From positions 1-8,295 of the forward strand of contig JAKONS010000228.1 in the NCBI GenBank assembly GCA_022701845.1: 8,295 nt of DNA, given 5' to 3'. This DNA comes from Burkholderiaceae bacterium (GTDB lineage: Bacteria; Pseudomonadota; Gammaproteobacteria; Burkholderiales; Burkholderiaceae). Below the pieces are notes generated by a model. It had not been told where the DNA came from. It saw nothing but the letters and a program-made list of their open reading frames with translations, and made no database searches. Both the position numbers and the translations under genes were made by a program. Shown here in pieces: positions 1 to 5,892 of this stretch; the stretch's first letter is position 1; each line of letters begins with the position of its first letter.

Positions 1-7
1 CGACGGT

Positions 8-1012
8 TCATTCGGCCTTGATGCCGGTGTCGCGCGCCACCACCGCCCACTTGGCGGTTTCCGCGGCGAAGAACTTGCCGAATTCGGCCTGCTCCATCGG
101 CAGGGCGTTGGCGCCCTCGGCGGCCAGGCGCTTGGTCATGTCGGGCGCGCTCAGCACCGCGTTGGTCTCGCGGCGCAGGTGGTCGGTGACGGCGGCCGGG
201 GTGCCGGCGGGGGCCAGCAGCGCCCACCAGTTGCTGGCGTCCACGTCGATGCCGGATTCGGCCAGCGTCGGCACGTCGGGGATCAGCGGCGAGCGCTTCG
301 GGCCGGCCACCGCCAGCAGCTTGATGCGGCCCGACTGCACGAAGGGAATCATCTGGATCAGGCTGCCGAGCGACATCTGCACATGGCCGGCGGCCACGTC
401 GGCCAGCGCCGGGGCGCCGCCCTTGTAGTGCACCACGGTGATGTCGGCCTTGGTGCGCAGCTTGAACAGCTCGACCGCGAAATGCTGGAAGCTGGCGACG
501 CCCGCCGAGCCGAAATTCACCTTGCCCGGATTGGCCCTGGAATACGCGACGAACTCGCCGATGGTGTTGACCGGCAGGGTGGACGGCACCGCGATCACGC
601 TGGGGCCGATGCCCAGCATGGCGACCGGCGCGAAGGATTTCACCGGGTCGTAGCTGAGTTTCATGATCGACGCGTTCATGGTGAAGGTCGACGAGATCAG
701 CAGCAGGGTGTTGCCGTCGGGTTCGGCCCGGGCCACGGTTTCCGCGCCGATGGCGCCGCCGGCGCCGGGCTTGTTGTCGACATAGACGTTGCGCGCCATG
801 CGGGTGGAGAGCTGCTGCGCCACCGCCCGGCCGACGATGTCGTTGCTGCCGCCGGGCGCGAAGGGCACCACGATGCGGATCGGCTTGCCCGAGGCGGCGG
901 GTGCCTGCGCCAGCGCGTTGCCGGCCAGGCCCGACAGGGCCAGCGCGCCGAAGCCGTGGATCACGCTGCGGCGGGGCAGGAGGGTGGAGGTGGGCGGACG
1001 GATCGGGTGCAT
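8..1012 (-). CDS. Bug/TctC-family periplasmic solute-binding protein (first of three)
   Basis: A 334-aa tripartite tricarboxylate transporter receptor (Bug) protein, expected to bind a small carboxylate in the periplasm. The N-terminus has a twin-arginine-like RRSVIHGFG (residues 14-22), a hydrophobic stretch, and a likely signal-peptidase site after AQA at about residue 37. Family hallmarks are the first ligand loop FAPGGSND (51-58), DNKPGAGG (79-86), EPDGNTLL (97-104), YDPVKSFAPV (121-130), VHYKGGAP (194-201) and the PDVPTLAESG segment (245-254). Length is normal for the family. The ATG at 1012 is supported by GAGAGAC five bases upstream (1018-1024). It is the last gene of the six-gene minus-strand run, 39 bp after the amidohydrolase stop. 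No TctA/TctB partners are in the window, so it may work with a transporter encoded elsewhere, or in sensing. The family is certain; the ligand is unknown. Confidence 0.95.
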   Translation of the reverse strand: MHPIRPPTSTLLPRRSVIHGFGALALSGLAGNALAQAPAASGKPIRIVVPFAPGGSNDIVGRAVAQQLSTRMARNVYVDNKPGAGGAIGAETVARAEPDGNTLLLISSTFTMNASIMKLSYDPVKSFAPVAMLGIGPSVIAVPSTLPVNTIGEFVAYSRANPGKVNFGSAGVASFQHFAVELFKLRTKADITVVHYKGGAPALADVAAGHVQMSLGSLIQMIPFVQSGRIKLLAVAGPKRSPLIPDVPTLAESGIDVDASNWWALLAPAGTPAAVTDHLRRETNAVLSAPDMTKRLAAEGANALPMEQAEFGKFFAAETAKWAVVARDTGIKAE

Positions 1013-1051
1013 GGCTTGTCTCTCTTTCTTGTCGGTGGGGGTGTCTGCGGA

Positions 1052-2002
1052 TCAGGAGGCGAAGTCGTAGAGGCGGGCCGGGTTGTCGACCAGGATCGCC
1101 CGCAGCCGGGCATTCCCAGCGGCGTCGGTGTCGGTGTCGGCATCGGAAGCGCCGTCGTCGCCGGCGGTCCAGCGCCGCAGCCGGGCCAGCGCATGGCCGT
1201 CGTCGATCGGGTGGAACGGCTCGACCACTGCCGGGTCGCGCGGCCGGCCGGGGTGGGCGCCGGGGTGCGGCCAGTCGCTGCCCCACAGCATCCGGTCGGG
1301 GCGGGCGGCGACGAGGGCGCGGGCCAGGGCGGCGGTCGCCGCGTCGTCGGGCGTGGCCGAGATGCGCTGCGGCGCCGACAGCTTGATCCACAGCCGGCCG
1401 CCGGCCAGCAGGTCGCGCAGCGGGTCGAGCTGCGGCTGGTCGATGCCGCTTTCCGCGCGGATGCCGCCGAAGTGGTCCAGCACCACGTCGTTGGGCAGGT
1501 CGCGGATGGTCGGCGCCAGCGCGGCCAGCACCGCGGGGCGGGTGTAGAGCTGCAGATGCCAGCCCAGCAGCGCCACCCGGTCGCTGGCCCGCAGCAGCTG
1601 GCGCCGCGCCTCGGCGGCGTCGCCGATGCCGTGGGTTTCCAGGTTCACCCGCACGCCGCGCATGCCGGCGGTGTGCATCAGGGCCAGTTCGTCGTCGGTG
1701 GTGCCGTCGTCGATCACCGCCACGCCGCGCGCCCGGTGGGCGCCCAGCATGCGCAGCGCGTCGACGGTGCAGCGGTTGTCGCTGCCGTAGGGGCTGGGCT
1801 GCACCACCACCACCCGCTGCAGGCCGAGCGTGCACTGGTGTTCGGCCAGGTGGTCGACGGTCGCGAGCCCGGGCGTGTACTGGCGCCCGGCGGCGTAGGG
1901 GTAGAGCGCCGGATCGCCGAATACATGGGTGTGGCAGTCGCAGGCGCCGGCGGGCAGGTCGAAGCCCGGCGGGCGGTGCGACACGCCCAGGAGGGAGGTC
2001 AC
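1052..2002 (-). CDS. LigI-like amidohydrolase (2-pyrone-4,6-dicarboxylate lactonase-type)
   Basis: A 316-aa amidohydrolase-family-2 (PF04909-type) TIM-barrel hydrolase that resembles 2-pyrone-4,6-dicarboxylate lactonases and related lactone hydrolases. Visible motifs are CDCHTHVFGD (residues 21-30, the HxH pair at 24/26), VVVVQPSPYGSDN (64-76), RGVRVN (115-120), GWHLQLY (147-153), VVLDHFGG (173-180), WIKLSAPQRIS (205-215), WGSDWPHPG (240-248, with the expected catalytic Asp243) and a C-terminal DNPARLYDF (306-314). The open frame runs far upstream, but that part is an arginine/glycine-rich shadow of the aldolase gene. I chose GTG at 2002 because it overlaps the aldolase stop (GTGA), which suggests translational coupling; its own Shine-Dalgarno is weak. 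A C-terminal Asp/Thr-rich insert (about 282-295) comes from a short tandem repeat. Compared with my memory of LigI, one substrate arginine appears replaced by His124, so the true substrate may not be PDC. Likely cytoplasmic. Confidence 0.88.
   Translation of the reverse strand: MTSLLGVSHRPPGFDLPAGACDCHTHVFGDPALYPYAAGRQYTPGLATVDHLAEHQCTLGLQRVVVVQPSPYGSDNRCTVDALRMLGAHRARGVAVIDDGTTDDELALMHTAGMRGVRVNLETHGIGDAAEARRQLLRASDRVALLGWHLQLYTRPAVLAALAPTIRDLPNDVVLDHFGGIRAESGIDQPQLDPLRDLLAGGRLWIKLSAPQRISATPDDAATAALARALVAARPDRMLWGSDWPHPGAHPGRPRDPAVVEPFHPIDDGHALARLRRWTAGDDGASDADTDTDAAGNARLRAILVDNPARLYDFAS
1124..1147. repeat. Hexanucleotide tandem repeat inside the amidohydrolase gene
   Basis: Four adjacent 6-bp units read GTCGGT, GTCGGT, GTCGGC, ATCGGA on the plus strand. 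On the coding (minus) strand they specify an Asp/Thr/Ala/Ser-rich stretch near residue 290, just before the last helix of the amidohydrolase. Slippage would change the protein by two residues per unit without shifting the frame. Confidence 0.7.
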
Positions 2003-2796
2003 AGCACGATCTCGCGCACCTGCCGCGCCCGGGCGGTGCAGGCCTCCAGCAGGAAGGCCAGGTCGGTGCCGGTGGAGACATAGCGCGCGCCCATGCGCAC
2101 GAATTCCGCCACCAGGTCGGGCCGCGACGACAGCCCACCCACGCCCGCATGCTTGCCGTGGCGGCGGCAGGCGGCGATGGTGGTTTCGTAGGCCTCGCGC
2201 AGCGCGGGGTGGTCGTACTGGCCGGTGAGACCCATGTCGGCGACCAGGTCGTTGGTGCCGATCATCACCATGTCGACCCCCTCCACCGCCATGATCGCGT
2301 CGGCCTGCTCCAGGGCGGCGGCGGTCTCGAACTGCACCATCACGATGGTGGCGGCGTTGAGGGCCGGAAACGCGTCCTTGGCGGGGATCGGCCGGTATTC
2401 CAGCTGCGGCAGGGCGCCGGCGGCCGAGCGCTGGCCCAGCGGCGGGAACTTGGCGGCCGCCACGATGGCGCGCGCCTCGTCGGCGCTCTGCACATGCGGC
2501 GCGATGATGCCGACCGCGCCGGCGTCCAGCACCCGCGAGATCCACTCCGGCGTGTTGGCCGGCACCCGCACGAAGGGCGCGATGCCGATCGCCTGCGCGG
2601 CCATGCAGATCTGGCCGGTGGTCTCCATCGAGAAGGCGTTGTGCTCCATGTCGATGTAGAGCGTGTCGAAGCCGGCGGTCTTCGCGATGCGGGCGATCTC
2701 GATGCCGCGGGTGAGCCGCACGGTGAGCGAGGCGACGACCTCGTTGCGGGCCAGCTTGTCGCGCACGGTGTTGCGCAGGAAATCGGTGGTGCTCAT
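1999..2796 (-). CDS. HpcH/HpaI-family aldolase
   Basis: A 265-aa class II pyruvate-type aldolase of the HpcH/HpaI/citrate-lyase-beta family. Members cleave 4-hydroxy-2-oxo acids (for example 4-hydroxy-2-oxoheptanedioate) to pyruvate plus an aldehyde, using a divalent metal. Seen in the sequence: LYIDMEHNAFS (residues 46-56, with the active-site His52), FVRVPA (75-80, Arg78 for the pyruvate carboxylate), GIIAPHVQSADEA (96-108), PPLGQRS (118-124), the metal-binding Glu157 in VQFET and Asp183 in IGTNDL (179-184), and STGTDLAFL (241-249). All expected catalytic and metal residues are present and the length is typical. ATG at 2796 has CCAAGGG upstream (2804-2810). Its stop overlaps the start of the amidohydrolase gene by 4 bp, so the two are probably made together. 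The exact substrate is unknown; a hydroxyacid-lyase role other than aldol cleavage is possible. Confidence 0.93.
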   Translation of the reverse strand: MSTTDFLRNTVRDKLARNEVVASLTVRLTRGIEIARIAKTAGFDTLYIDMEHNAFSMETTGQICMAAQAIGIAPFVRVPANTPEWISRVLDAGAVGIIAPHVQSADEARAIVAAAKFPPLGQRSAAGALPQLEYRPIPAKDAFPALNAATIVMVQFETAAALEQADAIMAVEGVDMVMIGTNDLVADMGLTGQYDHPALREAYETTIAACRRHGKHAGVGGLSSRPDLVAEFVRMGARYVSTGTDLAFLLEACTARARQVREIVL

Positions 2797-2878
2797 CGGC
2801 AGGCCCTTGGAAAGTCGTGAAGAAATCGTGGTCGAGCAGGCGCGAGATCGGGACGCGCAGAAGATCTATTCATGGCTT
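2797..2878. other. 82-bp intergenic gap, AT-richer than its neighbours, with a 26-codon leader-like frame
   Basis: Between the dehydrogenase stop and the aldolase start, the minus strand carries an ATG (2871-2873) opening a 26-codon frame. It ends with TGA at 2793-2795, overlapping the aldolase ATG as ATGA. The only Shine-Dalgarno candidate is a poor GAAAG. Codons such as AGA, TCT, CCA, CGA and CTT are unlike the GC-ending usage of the flanking genes, so I do not call it a gene. The composition suggests a spacer or a remnant. No terminator hairpin is evident. Confidence 0.45.
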
Positions 2879-3811
2879 TCAGTTGGCGCGGTTGGCGGGC
2901 GGCTTGCCGTGCAGCACGTCGATCACCTGCTGCGCCACGGTGAGCGAGCTGCGCACCTGGGTGTCGTGGGTGCCGCCGGCGGCATGCGGCGTGGCGACCA
3001 CATTGGGAAGGCTGAGCAGCGGGTGGTCGGCCGGCGGCGGCTCCTGCTCCCACACGTCGAGGCCGGCGCCGAACAGGTGGCCGTCGCGCATCGCCTCGTA
3101 CAGCGCCACCTCGTCGACCAGGCCGCCGCGCGACACGTTCACCAGCACCGCGTCGGGCTTCATCGCGGCGATGGCGGCGCGGTCGATCAGGTTGCGGCTC
3201 TCGGGGGTGAGCGGCAGGTGCAGCGTCAGCAGGTCGACCAGCGGCAGCATCTCGGCCAGGCTGTGCACCCGGCGGTGCGGGATGTCGGCCCAGGCGTCGG
3301 CCGGGGCGTGCGGGTCGTAGGCCAGGATCTGCGCCGAAAACGCGCCGACCCACTTGCGCGCGGTGACGGTGCCGATGTTGCCCATGCCGACGATGCCGAC
3401 CGTCTTGCCGAGCATCTCGATGCCCAGGTGCTGCGGCCGCACCACTTCCTCGCCGGCGCGCAGCATGCGGTCGAAGCGGGCGGTGCGGCGGGTCACCGAC
3501 AGCGCCAGCGCGAAGCCCAGTTCGGCCACCGCCTCGCTGTTGATGCCGGGCGTGCGCAGCACCGGAATGCCGCGCGCGGCGGCGGCCTGCAGGTCGATCG
3601 TGTCGACGCCCACGCCCTGCTTGCAGATCACCTTGACCTGGCGAGCGCGGCCGATGTCGAAGGCGGTGATCGGGCTCATGCGCACCATCACCCCGTCGGC
3701 CTGCTCGGGCCAGTCGCGCACCGCCGGGTCGGGCCAGCAGACCACCTCGGCATGCTGGCGGGCCAGGGCGATGCCGGCTTCGTGGAAGGCGTCGAGGATG
3801 TAGATCTTCAT
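2879..3811 (-). CDS. NAD(H)-dependent D-2-hydroxyacid dehydrogenase
   Basis: A 310-aa member of the D-isomer-specific 2-hydroxyacid dehydrogenase family (phosphoglycerate dehydrogenase / hydroxypyruvate reductase group), which interconverts 2-oxoacids and D-2-hydroxyacids in the cytoplasm. The substrate domain contains KQGVGVDTIDL (64-74) and TPGINSEAVAELG (87-99). The Rossmann motif is VGIVGMGNIG (138-147), followed by Asp166 in LAYDPH, which favours NAD(H) over NADP(H). Catalytic residues are all present: Arg228 in NVSRGGLVDE (225-234), Glu257 in DVWEQEP (252-258) and His276 in ATPHAAGGT (273-281). The length is normal and there is no ACT domain. ATG at 3811 is the first in frame; its ribosome binding site is weak (CGAGACG about 8 bases upstream). 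It sits 70 bp after the second Bug gene and 82 bp before the aldolase. A role turning a hydroxyacid intermediate into the aldolase substrate, or reducing the aldolase product, is inference. Confidence 0.93.
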   Translation of the reverse strand: MKIYILDAFHEAGIALARQHAEVVCWPDPAVRDWPEQADGVMVRMSPITAFDIGRARQVKVICKQGVGVDTIDLQAAAARGIPVLRTPGINSEAVAELGFALALSVTRRTARFDRMLRAGEEVVRPQHLGIEMLGKTVGIVGMGNIGTVTARKWVGAFSAQILAYDPHAPADAWADIPHRRVHSLAEMLPLVDLLTLHLPLTPESRNLIDRAAIAAMKPDAVLVNVSRGGLVDEVALYEAMRDGHLFGAGLDVWEQEPPPADHPLLSLPNVVATPHAAGGTHDTQVRSSLTVAQQVIDVLHGKPPANRAN

Positions 3812-3881
3812 CGGGTGCGTCTCGGTTGTTCTTGTCGTCGTGGTGGGTGTCGTGGCTGTCGCGGGCGCGGCGGGAGCGCCG

Positions 3882-4889
3882 TCACTGCTTCTCGATGCCG
3901 GCCTGGGCGATGACGTCGCGCCACCAGGCGATGTCGGTCTTCAGCAGCGCGGCCATCTCGGCCGGCGTGTTGCGCCTGGCGGTCACGCCCAGGGCCAGGA
4001 ATTTCTGCTGGATCTCGGGCAGCGCCACCACCGCGGCGATCTCGGCGTTCAACTTGCGCAGCACCGCCGGCGGGGTGCGGGCCGGGGCGGCCAGCCCGTT
4101 CCAGCCGACGACGACGAAGCCCGGCAGGTCCTGCGCGATGGTGGGCACCTCGGGCAGGCCGGCGAAGCGCTGCGGCTCGCTCACGCCCAGGATGCGCACC
4201 GCGCCGGCGCGCGCCTGCGGCCACACGCCGGCGATGGTCTCGAACACGCAGTCAACCTCGCGCGCCCGCAGCGCACGGATCACGTCGGCGGTGGTCTTGT
4301 AGGGCACTACCGCGGCATCCACCTGCGCCTTCGACTTGAACACCTGGGCTGCCAGGTACTGGGCGCTGCCGACCGAGATCACGCCGACGGTCATCGCGCC
4401 CGGCCGGGCCTTCATCGCGGCGATCAGCTCGCGGGTGGTCCCGGAGCCGGCGGCATCCACCGCCAGCGCGAAGCCGAAGGTGCCGATCAGCGACACCATG
4501 TCGAAGTCCTTCAGCGGGTCGAACGGCAGCGACTTGAAGAGCGACGGCGTCATCGCGAAATTGCCGGCGGCGATGAAGTTCAGGGTGTAGCCGTCGGGCG
4601 CCGCATGCTGGGCGGTCTGCGAGGCCACGATGCCGCCGGCGCCGGGCCGGTTGTCGACCACGAAGGGCTGGCCCAGGCGCTCGCCCAGCTTCTGCGCCAC
4701 CAGCCGCACGGTCAGATCGCCGGTGCCGCCGGGGCCGTAGCCGACCATGATGCGTACCGGCTGCGCGGGGTAGCCGCCGTCGGCCGGCTGCGCCCAGGCG
4801 GGGCCGGCGCACAGGGCCGCGGCCAGGCCGCCGGCGAAGACGCGGCGGGTGGGGCGCGCGCCGGGCGGCGCGTCGATGCTTCGGTTCAT
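3882..4889 (-). CDS. Bug/TctC-family periplasmic solute-binding protein (second of three)
   Basis: A 335-aa Bug receptor protein. The N-terminus has TRRVFAG (14-20), a hydrophobic signal core, and a probable cleavage after AWA (31-33). Family landmarks are YGPGGTGD (51-58), VVDNRPGAGG (77-86), APDGYTLN (97-104), LPFDPLKDFD (121-130), VVPYKTTADVIRAL (194-207) and LPEVPTIAQ (245-253). The C-terminal helix ends in GIEKQ. The open frame continues upstream through the preceding gene, but the ATG at 4889 is clearly the start: it has a strong GAGGAGAC (4894-4901) four bases away and precedes a canonical signal peptide. It lies 74 bp after the class II aldolase gene. Its sequence is well diverged from the other two Bug proteins here, which argues against recent duplication and for a different ligand. 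The ligand is unknown. Confidence 0.95.
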   Translation of the reverse strand: MNRSIDAPPGARPTRRVFAGGLAAALCAGPAWAQPADGGYPAQPVRIMVGYGPGGTGDLTVRLVAQKLGERLGQPFVVDNRPGAGGIVASQTAQHAAPDGYTLNFIAAGNFAMTPSLFKSLPFDPLKDFDMVSLIGTFGFALAVDAAGSGTTRELIAAMKARPGAMTVGVISVGSAQYLAAQVFKSKAQVDAAVVPYKTTADVIRALRAREVDCVFETIAGVWPQARAGAVRILGVSEPQRFAGLPEVPTIAQDLPGFVVVGWNGLAAPARTPPAVLRKLNAEIAAVVALPEIQQKFLALGVTARRNTPAEMAALLKTDIAWWRDVIAQAGIEKQ

Positions 4890-4893
4890 GCTT

Positions 4894-4901
4894 GTCTCCT
4901 C
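4894..4901 (-). promoter_or_regulatory. Strong ribosome binding site deciding the start of the second Bug gene
   Basis: GAGGAGAC on the minus strand, four bases before the ATG at 4889. It rules out the much longer upstream open frame, which is a shadow of the class II aldolase gene. Confidence 0.8.
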
Positions 4902-4963
4902 GGATGCCGCCGGGGCAGCGCGCGTCGATCGGGATCGGGGACCGGGTCTGCGCCCGTGTGTCC

Positions 4964-5767
4964 TCAGGAGTCGTAGGCCGGGAAACCGTCCTGCCGGCCC
5001 TGCACCTTCAGCAGCCGCATCAGCGCATGCCACTCCAGCACGCCGTAGGGGCGGCGGGTGCCGGGCTGGTAGAGGTGGGCGGTGCGCTCCAGCACCTCGG
5101 GCGTCGGCAGGCTGAGCTCGGCGCCGCCGGCGGTGGCGTCGACCTGGCCGCGGCACGACATCTCCAGCTGGTACATGGTGTTGAAGGCCTGGGCGATGGT
5201 GGCGCCGCAGGTCAGCAGGCCGTGGTTGCGCAGGATCATCGCGTCGTGCGCGCCCAGGTCGTGCGCCAGCCGCTCGCGCTCGGCCAGGTCGATCGCCGGG
5301 CCCTCGTAGTCGTGGTAGCCCAGGTGGTTCACGAAACGGATCGAGGTCTGCGTCAGCGGCAGCAGCCCGTTCTTCTGCGAGGCGATCGCCATGCCGGCGC
5401 GGGTATGGGTGTGGATGATGCAGCTCACATCCGGCCGCGCCTCGTGGATCGCGCTGTGGATCACATAGCCCGACTTGTTGATGCCGTAGTCGGTGTCGGG
5501 CTTCCAGACGGTGTTGCCGGCCAGGTCGATCTTCACCAGGCTCGACGCGGTGATCTCCTTGTAGAGCAGGCCGTACAGGTTGATCAGCAGATGCTCGGTG
5601 CCGGGGATGCGCGCGGTGATGTGGTTGTAGATCAGGTCGGTCATGCCGAAGGTGTCCATCAGCCGATAGACCGCAGCCAGTTCCACCCGGGTCCGCCACT
5701 CCTCGGGCGACACCTGCTCGCGCACCGACGGGAAGTCGGCGGCGTAATTTAGATTAGCTTCGCTCAT
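4964..5767 (-). CDS. Class II aldolase/adducin-family protein
   Basis: A 267-aa class II aldolase/adducin-fold metalloprotein, the first gene of the minus-strand operon. It shows YNHITARIPG (47-56), LVKIDLAGN (77-85), KSGYVIHSAIHEARPDV (98-114), the zinc-ligand pair HTHTRAG (119-125, His119/His121) and the third ligand His182 in LRNHGLLTCG (179-188). In L-fuculose-phosphate aldolase a catalytic Glu precedes the helix equivalent to IHSAIH; here that position is Gly100. This is the usual state in the adducin-like subgroup, so true aldol cleavage is uncertain (recalled, not aligned). A GTG at 5788 would add seven residues, but ATG at 5767 is preferred because GAGAGAC (5773-5779) sits five bases upstream. 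The first codons (AAT CTA AAT TAC, positions 5-8) are strikingly AT-rich for this genome. It is divergent from lysR across a 125-bp spacer. Confidence 0.92.
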   Translation of the reverse strand: MSEANLNYAADFPSVREQVSPEEWRTRVELAAVYRLMDTFGMTDLIYNHITARIPGTEHLLINLYGLLYKEITASSLVKIDLAGNTVWKPDTDYGINKSGYVIHSAIHEARPDVSCIIHTHTRAGMAIASQKNGLLPLTQTSIRFVNHLGYHDYEGPAIDLAERERLAHDLGAHDAMILRNHGLLTCGATIAQAFNTMYQLEMSCRGQVDATAGGAELSLPTPEVLERTAHLYQPGTRRPYGVLEWHALMRLLKVQGRQDGFPAYDS

Positions 5768-5892
5768 GATTTGTCTCTCGTGGGGCACCGGCTCATGCCG
5801 CGGCCGGCGCTTGAATGCAGGCCGCGATGCTAGAACCGGGGGGCGCGGGGTGCCAGCGAGTTTTTCTCAAGGGTGGATGAGAGAATCTAATA
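5768..5892. promoter_or_regulatory. Divergent intergenic region between the catabolic operon and lysR
   Basis: This 125-bp spacer must hold the promoters of both the six-gene operon (minus) and lysR (plus). It contains the operon ribosome binding site (GAGAGAC, 5773-5779), a GC-rich middle, a T-run (5861-5865), an inverted repeat next to the lysR start (5865-5882) and the lysR ribosome binding site (GAGAGA, 5879-5884). No convincing -35/-10 pair is visible on either strand, consistent with activator-dependent promoters, but this is only an inference. Confidence 0.55.
5865..5882. promoter_or_regulatory. Candidate LysR-type operator (inverted repeat)
   Basis: TCTCA at 5865-5869 and TGAGA at 5878-5882 form a perfect 5-bp inverted repeat with an 8-bp spacer. 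An alternative register pairs TTCTC (5864-5868) with GAGAA (5881-5885). It overlaps the lysR Shine-Dalgarno, a position suited to autorepression while also facing the divergent operon. It does not match the exact T-N11-A form centred on its dyad, so the call is tentative. Confidence 0.35.

Noticed and set aside
179..2083. Long plus-strand open frame of 634 codons
   Set aside because: It is antisense to the first Bug gene and the amidohydrolase gene. Its translation is rich in Gly, Arg, His, Ala and Val with no motif, as expected for a high-GC shadow frame.
2003..2545. Upstream extension of the amidohydrolase frame to 2545
   Set aside because: The added 181 codons are Arg/Gly-rich and overlap the well-supported aldolase gene in another frame. 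The family homology begins only just after the GTG at 2002.
4890..5699. Fusion of class II aldolase region and second Bug gene suggested by one long open frame
   Set aside because: The upstream part is out of frame with the real aldolase and has no motif. A strong ribosome binding site and signal peptide mark the true Bug start at 4889.
5838..5856. Sigma-54-like promoter (TGGCAC on the minus strand in the divergent spacer)
   Set aside because: The -24-like TGGCAC is present, but the -12 TTGCA element at the required spacing is GCCCC, and no sigma-54 activator is encoded nearby.
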